The notes: generated by a model not told the origin, from the sequence alone. Positions 1 to 6,646 are shown, counted from the stretch's first letter. The stretch is DNA of 9,959 bases from Oscillospiraceae bacterium (GCA_029013165.1 JAQXMV010000017.1:1-9959), one strand, 5' to 3'. Translations and numbers: made by a program.

Positions 1-23
1 ATGGCAACAATCGGTCTTGACAT
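1..23 (-). CDS. der: Der (EngA) ribosome-assembly GTPase, first codons only (partial)
   Basis: Only the first seven codons and two bases of the eighth are inside the window. They read M-S-R-P-I-V-A from an ATG at 23-21. This matches the very conserved beginning of Der/EngA (M-S-x-P-I-V-A-I-V-G-R-P-N-V-G-K), the tandem GTPase needed for 50S ribosome maturation; the P-loop would lie just beyond the left edge. The ATG is 15 bases after the stop of the DUF512 gene, with an AAAGGA motif overlapping that stop, so the two are probably co-transcribed. A DUF512 protein followed by der is a common clostridial gene order, which is the main support for so short a piece. Confidence is limited by length. 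Confidence 0.72.
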
Positions 24-38
24 TTTGTTCCGCGTCCT

Positions 39-1352
39 TTATGGTTGATCGGTGCCGCCACAAAAGGCGGCAAAAAGTTCTTCTCCGCTGCAGCCGACGG
101 TTTCAAGGGTAACGCCCAGTTCGCGGCTGACCTGATCCAAAGTCACATCGTCAAGGAAAAGATCTCCGTCGGCTCTGAGCATCACATCGGGGATCACAAG
201 GCGAGGTGCTTGGATTTTGCCGCGAAGCTGTGCGATGAGATCTCCCCCGGTCACGAGTCCTGCCACCGTAATACTGTGGCCGAAAAAGTCATTGACGATC
301 TCGTAGACATCTATGGTAACTTGTTTATATTTCCTGCAAAATTCATCGGCAAGGCTTCTGATCAGCGGATAGGCCGCCGTGCCTGTGGCAAAGGCGCTGT
401 GACCTTTCGGCTCCGCCCCGTCATAATCATCCATGGTGTCGGCAAATTCCTCGCGCAAGCTCGTCCACATACCCACACCGTTTTCGATCTGGCAGTAGTT
501 TTCGTAGTATTCCCCCGAGGGCATCTCGCGCTGAGCCTTGAGGTAAAATTCATCGGCGGCGTAAGCCAGCCGTGTACCGTGCTTCTTTTTGAAATCCTCA
601 CCGAAAGACTCGATGATATCAATGGTTTCTCCGGCAGTCTCCTTGGTGTATTCCGTCATGGGGAAAAGCCCGGTTCTGTATTTAGTCACGCCCACCGGGA
701 CGCAGGCAATGCTCTGCACGGCCGGATAAAGTGCCGACAGGTCATGGAGAGAACGTCTGAGCTCATCACCGTCATTAATGCCCGGGCAAAGCACTAACTG
801 GGTATTCAGCTTGATGCCTCCCGAAGCCAGGCGTCTGATATAAGCAAGGCTCTTGCCGGCATTTTTATTGCTCATCATTTTGACGCGAAGGTCAGGATTC
901 ATGGTGTGAACACTGATATTCACGGGACTGATATGCATATCAATGATACGCTGCACATCACTGTCTGTCAGATTGGTCAGCGTGATATAGTTACCGAAAA
1001 GGAAAGACAGCCGGCTGTCGTCGTCCTTGAAGTACAGGGTTTCTCTCATACCCTTTGGTAGCTGATCAATAAAGCAGAATATACACTTATTCCGGCAGTG
1101 CTTCTGTTCATCCATGAGATAGGAAGCAAATTCCAGGCCGGGATCTTCCTCTTCGCCTTTCGATAGTCTCACAAAGCGGATTTTTCCGCCGCGGGTCAAC
1201 TCCAGAGTCAAATCGGAATCCTTGATATAAAACTGATAGTCGAGGAAGTCTCTGATTGAATGACCGTTGACGGCTATCAGGATATCGCCGGGCTGGATGC
1301 GTTTTTTCCATGCCGGTGAGTTTTTTATTACTGATGTAATTGCAACAGCCAT
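39..1352 (-). CDS. DUF512 family protein: PDZ domain plus radical-SAM-like Fe-S domain
   Basis: The 437-residue protein has three parts. Residues 4-60 form a PDZ-like domain (N-S-P-A-W, then Q-P-G-D-I-L-I-A-V-N-G). A radical-SAM-like core begins at C86-x3-C90-x2-C93 (C-R-N-K-C-I-F-C-F-I-D-Q-L-P), which would bind a [4Fe-4S] cluster. The DUF512 region is residues 223-425, with the hallmarks D-E-F-Y (267-270), Q-I-E-N-G-V-G-M (288-295), G-T-A-A-Y-P-L-I and V-I-P-D-V-M-L-R (386-393). This architecture and length are usual for the clostridial family. The reaction is unknown; its habitual place beside der suggests, by inference only, a role in ribosome or RNA maturation. It lacks a signal peptide, so it is probably cytoplasmic. 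The start is fixed by AGGAGG four bases before the ATG. A GGCGA/TCGCC inverted repeat lies 21-32 bases upstream of the start. I found no convincing promoter of its own in the repeat-rich upstream gap. Confidence 0.93.
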   Translation of the reverse strand: MAVAITSVIKNSPAWKKRIQPGDILIAVNGHSIRDFLDYQFYIKDSDLTLELTRGGKIRFVRLSKGEEEDPGLEFASYLMDEQKHCRNKCIFCFIDQLPKGMRETLYFKDDDSRLSFLFGNYITLTNLTDSDVQRIIDMHISPVNISVHTMNPDLRVKMMSNKNAGKSLAYIRRLASGGIKLNTQLVLCPGINDGDELRRSLHDLSALYPAVQSIACVPVGVTKYRTGLFPMTEYTKETAGETIDIIESFGEDFKKKHGTRLAYAADEFYLKAQREMPSGEYYENYCQIENGVGMWTSLREEFADTMDDYDGAEPKGHSAFATGTAAYPLIRSLADEFCRKYKQVTIDVYEIVNDFFGHSITVAGLVTGGDLIAQLRGKIQAPRLVIPDVMLRADGDLFLDDVTLDQVSRELGVTLETVGCSGEELFAAFCGGTDQP

Positions 1353-1405
1353 AGTTCCTCCTCTATTTTTACGGCGACATCGCCTGAATCATGAAACATT
1401 TACCG

Positions 1406-1495
1406 GGAAATTTTTGTCTGAGCAAGGAAGCAAAGCGCAGGAATACTCGCGTATTTCAAGCTTTGGTGACGCCGCACAGGCGAAAATTGACCACC
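1406..1495. repeat. 90-base direct repeat, copy 1
   Basis: This block recurs 151 bases downstream at 1557-1646 with only three differences (all transitions) in 90 bases; 1431-1495 is identical to 1582-1646. Inside it are a small hairpin at about 1441-1456 (AATAC/GTATT around TCGC) and a second one, CGCC/GGCG around GCACA, enclosed by GGTG and CACC at the right end. It lies between the rpmF terminator and the DUF512 gene and contains no credible gene. Copy 1 lacks the inverted flanking arms that surround copy 2. Confidence 0.93.
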
Positions 1496-1517
1496 AAAAT
1501 CCTCTGCAACCTTTCAC

Positions 1518-1680
1518 AGTAACCGTATACAGGCTTGAGGGTGCCGTTATCGGTGCGGAAATTTTTGTTTGGGCAAGGAAACAAAGCGCAGGAATACTCG
1601 CGTATTTCAAGCTTTGGTGACGCCGCACAGGCGAAAATTGACCACCGAGAACGGTGCAATCAAGCCTGTATGCGGTTACT
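1518..1680. repeat. 163-base element with imperfect terminal inverted repeats (MITE-like or palindromic repeat unit)
   Basis: The left arm from 1518 (AGTAACCG, then ATACAGGCTTGA, CCGTT and TCGGTG) is mirrored by the right arm ending at 1680. About 30 of 38 positions match when one arm is reverse-complemented, with the mismatches clustered in the middle of the arm. The arms enclose copy 2 of the 90-base repeat. The sizes suit a miniature inverted-repeat or palindromic intergenic element. No clear target-site duplication is visible, and no transposase is encoded here. The right arm ends exactly where the T-run of the rpmF terminator begins. Calling it mobile is inference. Confidence 0.7.
1557..1646. 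repeat. 90-base direct repeat, copy 2
   Basis: This is the partner of the block at 1406-1495: 87 of 90 bases are the same, and the differences lie in the first 25 bases. It forms the central part of the inverted-repeat element at 1518-1680. Short open frames run through it on both strands but have no ribosome binding site. They also differ in frame between the copies, so I regard it as non-coding. Confidence 0.93.
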
Positions 1681-1717
1681 AAAAATAAAAGGTAGAAAAG
1701 CTCTCGCTTCTCCACCT
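1681..1717 (-). terminator. Rho-independent terminator of the yceD-rpmF operon
   Basis: Read on the minus strand, a 12-pair stem (AGGTGGAGAAGC against GCTTTTCTACCT, with two G-U pairs) closes on a GAGA tetraloop of GNRA type. It is followed by TTTATTTTT. The stem is 1690-1701 with 1706-1717 and the T-run is 1681-1689. It begins 30 bases after the rpmF stop. Confidence 0.88.
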
Positions 1718-1747
1718 CCATAAAGCTCAAAAGCTGAAAGACTTAAA

Positions 1748-1933
1748 TTAGTCTTCGTCCTTTGCAACAACCTGCCTGCCCTTGTAGTAGCCGCACTCAC
1801 CGCAAACCTTATGCGGTACGGTGTAAGCGCCGCACTGCTTGCATCTTACAAGTGTGGGAGCATCCAGCTTCCATACATTTGAACGTCTCTTGTCTCTTCT
1901 TGCCTTTGATACTCTTCTCTTTGGTACTGCCAT
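1748..1933 (-). CDS. rpmF: 50S ribosomal protein L32
   Basis: The 61-residue protein is full length for bacterial L32. It starts with the signature M-A-V-P-K-R-R-V-S-K-A-R-R-D-K-R-R and carries the four-cysteine zinc ribbon C31-x2-C34 and C44-x2-C47, so it is the zinc-binding (C+) form. L32 is a structural protein of the large ribosomal subunit. An ideal AGGAGGTG sits seven bases before the ATG. It follows yceD by 40 bases with no terminator between, the classic yceD-rpmF arrangement, and shares the promoter at 2494-2522. The acidic end (K-D-E-D) is a little longer than in many homologues. Confidence 0.98.
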   Translation of the reverse strand: MAVPKRRVSKARRDKRRSNVWKLDAPTLVRCKQCGAYTVPHKVCGECGYYKGRQVVAKDED

Positions 1934-1973
1934 TGCCCAGCACCTCCTTATAAAATATTAAAGTTAAACTTGT

Positions 1974-2468
1974 TCATTCGTCCAACAAACCCAACAAGAC
2001 CTCAAATCGGGGATCAATCTCTTTCTTGCATGAGCAGGGACCTTCATTCAGATTTGCACCGCACTTAGAGCAAAGACCTTTACAGTCCTCACGGCATAAG
2101 ATCTTACTCGGCAGAGCAAAATAAACGTCTTCTAAAGTGAGTTGCTTAATGTCCAGTCTCATATTCTCAACAACAATAAATTCATCGTTTTCCTCGGACT
2201 CGAGGGAACGCACAAGAATATGCTCCACGGGAACCTCAAGCCTCAGGCTGACTCCCTCAGCACATCGGCTGCAAAAAGTCTCCATAGCAACATAGGCGAC
2301 GGCCTTCAGAGTCACAATCTGCGCCACATTCTGAATCTTTCCCTTGAGTTTCACCGGTGTGGTGAATGGAAACACACCGTCTATTTCTTCGCCGGAAAAA
2401 TCAAATTCGCAGTCGAGAGGGATCTCAGTGATGCCGCCGTTAAACAGGCTTTCAAGTTCAATAAACAT
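1974..2468 (-). CDS. yceD: YceD family (DUF177) protein, ribosome-biogenesis factor
   Basis: The 164-residue protein is of typical DUF177 length. The N-terminal half is beta-rich, with a first cysteine pair F-C66-S-R-C69. The C-terminal hallmark is C125-x3-C129-K-G-L-C133-x2-C136-G-A-N-L-N, followed by C145-x-C147, suggesting zinc binding. In other bacteria YceD supports accumulation of 23S rRNA, and the gene almost always precedes rpmF, as here. The start is set by GAGGTG close to the ATG and by the perfect promoter about 25 bases upstream, which leaves a leader of only about 20 bases. The role is known from the family; nothing in this copy looks degraded. Confidence 0.95.
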   Translation of the reverse strand: MFIELESLFNGGITEIPLDCEFDFSGEEIDGVFPFTTPVKLKGKIQNVAQIVTLKAVAYVAMETFCSRCAEGVSLRLEVPVEHILVRSLESEENDEFIVVENMRLDIKQLTLEDVYFALPSKILCREDCKGLCSKCGANLNEGPCSCKKEIDPRFEVLLGLLDE

Positions 2469-2493
2469 AGCTCACCTCATATTAACGAGTAAC

Positions 2494-2522
2494 ATTATAT
2501 AGATAAAGACCTGATTTGTCAA
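2494..2522 (-). promoter_or_regulatory. Perfect-consensus sigma-A promoter of yceD-rpmF
   Basis: On the minus strand this reads TTGACA (2522-2517), a 17-base spacer and TATAAT (2499-2494): both hexamers and the spacing match consensus exactly. Transcription would start near 2490-2486, giving a very short leader. Such strength suits a ribosomal-protein operon. Confidence 0.92.
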
Positions 2523-2565
2523 GAAGAAACCCGTAAAATTTTAAAATTTAAGATATTTTTTCAGC

Positions 2566-2601
2566 AAAAACTCACCCCTGCCCTGTTTCGGGCAGGGCGA
2601 G
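2566..2601 (-). terminator. Rho-independent terminator after the wall-hydrolase gene
   Basis: On the minus strand, CCCTGCCC at 2590-2597 (read as its complement) pairs with GGGCAGGG at 2576-2583 around a six-base loop. An outer CTC/GAG pair lies across a small bulge, followed by TTTTT (2570-2566). It begins 14 bases after the stop at 2615 and separates this unit from the yceD promoter. Confidence 0.92.
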
Positions 2602-2614
2602 TATCCGGAATACT

Positions 2615-5600
2615 TTATTTCGTCTTGACAGAGAGTGTGGAAGAGAAATAACCGTAATAGGTTTTATTATTCACCACCCTGACTGCCCTGACCTTAAAGC
2701 GGAAAGTCATCTTCGATGAAAGCGGCGAAGCCGTATAGGAATTTCCCGTGACCGTTGCCACGCGGACATAATCTCCCTTGGAGGAGTCGTAGCGGTAAAT
2801 CTGGTAACCCGTGGCGCCGCTGACCTTATTCCATGTCAGCTTGACCGCCGAAGAGCTCACGCCTGCCGCCGTCAGATTGGTCACTTTCAAGGGCGTGGTG
2901 CAGAACTTAAAGGTCTGGGAGGTTGCACCTTTTGCCAGAACCTTGCCGCCGCTGACAACCGCAGAGACGATCTTGTAATAATAGGTTTTGCCGGCGGTCA
3001 GACCCGAAGCCGAATAGCTGGTGCCGGAAGTAGAGGCAAGAAGCACATAAGCGCTCTTTTCATCGCTGTAGCGGTAAACATAATAGTAGTTTGCGCCGGA
3101 AGCGGCCTTCCATGTCACCTTGTGGGAGGTATTGGTCGGATCGGAGACCGATGCCGACAGAACGGTCTGCGGCTTCGTGACAAAGGAGACATAGGTGGTG
3201 GCTCCTTTTGTCGTGCAGGTACCGGCCTTGATATAGGGCTTGACGGCGTATTTGTAGCTTGTTCCCGGCTTCAGACCGCTGTCTGTGAACTGATTTCCAT
3301 AAACAGTTTTTATAAAAGCATAGGTGCCGTTCTTATACACAAAAACATTATAGCAGGTTGCGTTTTTCACGCTGTCCCATGTCAGCGATACCGATGTATC
3401 CGTCACGGAAGCCTTGAAGCCCGTGACCTTTGCCGGCAGAGTCGCCGCACAGATTTCCTCGGAAAACTCACCCTCGCACAGTGTGCCGGCATCGTTGACC
3501 ACGGCTGTCACCATATAATAGTCAACAGCCGAATAGCCGAGATCCGAAGCGGTATAGGACGGTGTTTTGACATAGGCAATCTTTTCGTATTCCTCACCGT
3601 TTTTCCGGTAGATATTATAACCGGCCGCTTTGGTGATGCGGTTCCATGTCAAAGTATAGCCGGATGCCCCGGTGTCTTTCTGCGCAAAGCCCTCGGGGAT
3701 CGGATATTCCGTCCGCAGAGAAAGGGGTTCGCTGAGCTCCGAAGACACTTCATCGGCACCGCTGCCTTTGACCGCTTTCACCGCAAAGGTATAGACGGTC
3801 ATGGCCTCCAGGCCGCCGATACTGACCTCGCACTTATCTGTTGTCACCAGCTCTTTGTAATCAGAGTCGCCGCAGAGATAGACAATGTATTTTTCTGCAC
3901 GCGGTGTTTTGTTCCAGGCAAGGCTGGCACTTTTCTGACTGATTCCCGTCACCCGGAAGTCCGTCGGTGGCATCAGGTCATCACTCAGCTCCAGAGGCTC
4001 CGAAAGGGCGCCGTAAACGGCTTTCGTGTCCGCGTCCTTGACATAAGCTCTGACCACATAACTGTCATAAATCAGATCGGCGGCGGCAATATTGGCATAG
4101 TTATATTGATCGCTGACGATCGCCAGTCTTGTGTAGGCATTTTTCGCCGCGTTATAGCCATAGACACAGTACCCGGTGCAGGCCTGCACCTTCGTCCAGG
4201 TGATCTTCGCTCCCGACGCCGTGTATTCAATGGCCGCATTGGTTACGGGCAAAGGCTTGGTGTGACAGGTGACGCTCGCAGAGGTGCCATATTTCAGGCT
4301 GCTGCCGGAGGCAAGAAGAGGCCGGACGCTGAGGGTATATCGGCTCGCCGTACTGAGCTTATAAAAGGTGTAAGCCGTGTCGCTTGTCTCACCCTTTGCC
4401 ACGATATTGCCTGCCCTGTCACTCAGCGCAAAGGAATATTTGAGTGCGCCGCTGACGGCGCCGGCCGTCAGTTTGAGGCTTGCGGTGCCTTGGGCGGCCA
4501 CAGCCGAGGGCACGGCCGTTGATGCCCCGGTGTTTGAAACCACATATTTGACGATATCATACCGTCCTGTGGAGTCAAAAACAGTCAGATACACCGTTCC
4601 GGCTTTCAGGAAATTAACCGTGTCCGGGGATACGACCTTCGCGATGGAGGACGAAGAGGAAATAATATTCAGGTTGGTGTTGACACCCTTATGATAGGTG
4701 AGCTTATATTCGCCTAAGCCTACGGAAATATAGGTAGAATAGGCAACGAAATCCTCCGGAACAAAGCCCGTATAATTGACGCCGCCGTAGGTGAAAGCAA
4801 TCTGCACCCAGTGGGGATATTTCAGCATATTGCCGTAGTATTTGGAATCGGTAAAGCCCTTTGACAGGATCTCAACGGCTGTGCCGTTGGCCAGCTGAAT
4901 ATTCACACCGTTGCTGTCGGTGACTCTTGCATTGTTCGTCGAGGGACCTGTGCGTACATAGCAGTAATCCACACTGATTTTCGCAAACTGCACCGCAGAA
5001 TCGGCATTGGAAGCCTTTTCGTTGTCCTTATCCGTCGAAGGCATATTTTCAAAAACCGGAATGGAAAAGACGAACTTATCTCCCAGCTTACCCATTTTGG
5101 CATAGGCGGAATAGTTGGTATAGCCCTGAGAAAGAGCACCGGTGAGGTTGGTCATATACTGATGGGTATAAAGTGGCTTGGTGCACTTGGGGTTGACATT
5201 GAAGCGCTGAAGATAGCCGGTGAACTGTCCGATAGAAATGTAGGTCTCGGCGATGAACTGTGCGCCGCCCATAATGGACTTATAGGGCGTGTTCCAGGGA
5301 CGCATATAACTGCTGCCGGTGCTGGCCCACTGCAGTCCTCTGGCGATAGCGCCCTCTCCGTCGGTGGCGCCGATATTATAGAAATTATAAATGCCCGGAT
5401 AGGTGCTGTGTTTGCCGGAGACACTGGCACTGCCGTCGGCACCGACCTCGTTGCGTATTTTGGAGGCCAGATAGCAGGGATTGACATTATAGGTTTTTCC
5501 TGCCTCATATATGACCTCGGCATATTTTTTGTCGGTTTTGATGAGGATTCCGGCCGCGTCATAATAGGAGATGAGAGTATCGGCCATAAAGGTGCCTTTC

Positions 5601-6097
5601 AGCACAGCTTCCACATCAGTAACGGTGAAAGAGTCATGAAAAGACAGATTTTCAAACTGAAAGATCCCCTCTTCGTTGAGGAAATTCCGCGGATCCATGA
5701 AATATTCCACAGCCAGACGGTTAGCCGTGACGAAGCCGCCGTCCTTATATATGTACTGCCCCGTAGAGGAATTATAGTCGCCGCTTTCCTTGCTCTTCAG
5801 ATTTTCGCTGGAGGAGGAGTGTTCCACGAGGGATTTGTCTCCCACCTCATTATTGATGACCGTCGTCCAGTCCAGCCCGGTTTTGAAAGCCTCAAAGGTC
5901 CAGTTGGGATAAAGCTCATGAAGCTGGCGAAGATAGGGCTTATAGCTTTCCGGGAATGCGCTGATAGATTTCTCAAAGGCGCTGTCAGCGGAAAAAGCCT
6001 GAAAAGACGCTGTCCACAGCAAAGCCACAGCCGCCAGAATCATCAGAAATCCTGTCAGCTTCACGGACTTTCTTTTTTTAAGATCATGCATTTTCAT
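2615..6097 (-). CDS. Secreted modular N-acetylglucosaminidase-like cell-wall hydrolase with SH3, Ig-like and seven FN3 domains
   Basis: This is a 1160-residue exported protein. Residues 7-36 are a signal peptide (K-K-R-K, hydrophobic 14-30, cleavage probably at 34-40). Residues 46-345 resemble the clostridial glucosaminidase domain (F-P-E-S-Y-K-P-Y-L, then Y-P-N-W-T-F; Y-F-M-D-P-R-N-F-L at 132-140). E217 in I-R-N-E-V-G is the likely catalytic acid, with Y-N-F-Y-N-I-G-A at 237-244 as the second family motif. Residues 370-452 look like a bacterial SH3 domain (Y-V-R-T-G-P-S), and 453-522 like an Ig-like (Big2-type) fold. From 530 to the end are seven fibronectin III modules of about 90 residues with the recurring L-x-W core and Y-x-I/V-Y strand. 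The likely role is cleaving peptidoglycan glycan strands outside the cell. No LPxTG, choline-binding or SLH anchor is present. The start at 6097 overlaps the DivIVA-like gene by 14 bases, with AGGA five bases upstream; ATG 6091 is the alternative. Catalytic assignment is by family resemblance. Confidence 0.87.
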   Translation of the reverse strand: MKMHDLKKRKSVKLTGFLMILAAVALLWTASFQAFSADSAFEKSISAFPESYKPYLRQLHELYPNWTFEAFKTGLDWTTVINNEVGDKSLVEHSSSSENLKSKESGDYNSSTGQYIYKDGGFVTANRLAVEYFMDPRNFLNEEGIFQFENLSFHDSFTVTDVEAVLKGTFMADTLISYYDAAGILIKTDKKYAEVIYEAGKTYNVNPCYLASKIRNEVGADGSASVSGKHSTYPGIYNFYNIGATDGEGAIARGLQWASTGSSYMRPWNTPYKSIMGGAQFIAETYISIGQFTGYLQRFNVNPKCTKPLYTHQYMTNLTGALSQGYTNYSAYAKMGKLGDKFVFSIPVFENMPSTDKDNEKASNADSAVQFAKISVDYCYVRTGPSTNNARVTDSNGVNIQLANGTAVEILSKGFTDSKYYGNMLKYPHWVQIAFTYGGVNYTGFVPEDFVAYSTYISVGLGEYKLTYHKGVNTNLNIISSSSSIAKVVSPDTVNFLKAGTVYLTVFDSTGRYDIVKYVVSNTGASTAVPSAVAAQGTASLKLTAGAVSGALKYSFALSDRAGNIVAKGETSDTAYTFYKLSTASRYTLSVRPLLASGSSLKYGTSASVTCHTKPLPVTNAAIEYTASGAKITWTKVQACTGYCVYGYNAAKNAYTRLAIVSDQYNYANIAAADLIYDSYVVRAYVKDADTKAVYGALSEPLELSDDLMPPTDFRVTGISQKSASLAWNKTPRAEKYIVYLCGDSDYKELVTTDKCEVSIGGLEAMTVYTFAVKAVKGSGADEVSSELSEPLSLRTEYPIPEGFAQKDTGASGYTLTWNRITKAAGYNIYRKNGEEYEKIAYVKTPSYTASDLGYSAVDYYMVTAVVNDAGTLCEGEFSEEICAATLPAKVTGFKASVTDTSVSLTWDSVKNATCYNVFVYKNGTYAFIKTVYGNQFTDSGLKPGTSYKYAVKPYIKAGTCTTKGATTYVSFVTKPQTVLSASVSDPTNTSHKVTWKAASGANYYYVYRYSDEKSAYVLLASTSGTSYSASGLTAGKTYYYKIVSAVVSGGKVLAKGATSQTFKFCTTPLKVTNLTAAGVSSSAVKLTWNKVSGATGYQIYRYDSSKGDYVRVATVTGNSYTASPLSSKMTFRFKVRAVRVVNNKTYYGYFSSTLSVKTK

Positions 6098-6458
6098 CTG
6101 TTTCCTGCTCCCGGACTTTCCCGTTTGTTTCTAATAGCTCTTTGATGCTTTGACATACCTCGTCGCCGATATTTTTCAGTCTCTCTGCCGCCGCATTGAT
6201 CTCACTGACGGCGTTTTCCTTGGAGGTGATGCCGGAAAGAAGAGCCGCCTGTTCCGGGTCGAAAACCCTTTTCACCGGTTCTTTTCCCTCGAGTCTTTCC
6301 TCAAGTGCGGCGATCTGCTTTCTGAGTTCCTCCTGTTCGGCGAGCATGGACTCTCTTTCCCGGTGGAAATCATTGCGCAGCTTTTCTATGTAGTCAATGA
6401 CCTGGCCTTTGTCAAAGCCTCCGAAAGGCACGGTTTTGAAGCCGATATTCTCGTTCAT
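6084..6458 (-). CDS. DivIVA-like coiled-coil protein
   Basis: The 124-residue protein begins with a motif typical of DivIVA/GpsB N-termini: F-K-T-V-P-F-G-G-F-D-K-G-Q-V-I-D-Y-I-E-K-L (7-27), which in that family binds membrane or partner proteins. Residues 28-60 are a charged heptad-like coiled coil, and a second helical stretch follows at 77-115. It is shorter than DivIVA itself and close to GpsB in size. Proteins of this family mark septa and poles and recruit wall-synthesis enzymes. It is cytoplasmic, with no signal or membrane segment. Its stop codon overlaps the start of the secreted hydrolase, so the two are probably translationally coupled, pointing to a division or wall-remodelling role (inference). 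The start follows an AGAAGGA site with a longish spacer of ten bases. It could equally be called a generic DivIVA-domain protein. Confidence 0.82.
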   Translation of the reverse strand: MNENIGFKTVPFGGFDKGQVIDYIEKLRNDFHRERESMLAEQEELRKQIAALEERLEGKEPVKRVFDPEQAALLSGITSKENAVSEINAAAERLKNIGDEVCQSIKELLETNGKVREQETDENA

Positions 6459-6496
6459 ATTTTTTCATTCCTTCTCTGATAATCTTCCTTCTTTTT

Positions 6497-6525
6497 ATTC
6501 TACCAAATATCCACTAAAAATTCAA
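6497..6525 (-). promoter_or_regulatory. Sigma-A-type promoter of the DivIVA-like/wall-hydrolase operon
   Basis: On the minus strand: TTGAAT (6525-6520), a 17-base spacer, then TAGAAT (6502-6497). The hexamers match consensus at four and five of six positions. It lies about 39 bases upstream of the start codon and downstream of the preceding gene's hairpin. Confidence 0.7.
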
Positions 6526-6569
6526 TACAAGTTAAGAATCAAAGCGGTTCTCCCTTGTCATCTATCATA

Positions 6570-6583
6570 TCACAACAATGTGA
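6570..6583. promoter_or_regulatory. Short inverted repeat TCACA-N4-TGTGA, possible operator
   Basis: A perfect five-base inverted repeat lies next to a possible extended -10 element on the minus strand (TGATATGAT, 6572-6564). No good -35 accompanies it. The half sites resemble those of CRP- or Rex-type regulators, but their orientation and spacing do not match those families, so no regulator is named. Confidence 0.35.
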
Positions 6584-6593
6584 AAAGTAAATG

Positions 6594-6639
6594 AAAAAAG
6601 TAATAAGAGGCGTTTAACGCTGCTAAACACCTCTTTTTT
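6594..6639. terminator. Probably bidirectional Rho-independent terminator after the alpha-galactosidase gene
   Basis: A 12-pair stem (6605-6616 with 6624-6635, one G-T mismatch that pairs as G-U in minus-strand RNA) closes on a seven-base loop. For the minus-strand operon, the T-run is TTTTTT at 6599-6594, set back six bases from the stem. On the plus strand a T-run follows the stem directly (6634-6639). It begins 12 bases after the GH27 stop. Confidence 0.82.
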
Positions 6640-6646
6640 GTAAATA

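Noticed and set aside
1373..1384. GGCGA/TCGCC palindrome before the DUF512 gene as a terminator or riboswitch
   Set aside because: The stem is only four to five pairs, has no T-run and no surrounding structure. It is noted only as a possible minor leader hairpin.
1399..1427. Promoter for the DUF512 gene (TTGCTC, 17 bases, TAAATG on the minus strand)
   Set aside because: Each hexamer matches only about three of six consensus bases. A promoter somewhere in this gap is expected after the rpmF terminator, but this one is not convincing.
1406..1680. CRISPR array
   Set aside because: There are only two repeat copies, each 90 bases long with a 61-base gap that itself carries an inverted arm. Repeat size, number and lack of cas genes all argue against it.
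1389..1730. Minus-strand reading frame of 113 codons through the repeat region
   Set aside because: It runs across the rpmF terminator and both repeat copies, has no ribosome binding site, and translates the two copies of the repeat in different frames. It is best seen as a chance frame in repetitive DNA.
5162..6145. Plus-strand frame of 327 codons opposite the wall hydrolase
   Set aside because: It lies entirely antisense to recognisable signal peptide, glucosaminidase and DivIVA-like coding sequence; its translation shows no known motif and no proper translation start. The similar frame at 3122-4522 opposite the FN3 modules is rejected for the same reason.
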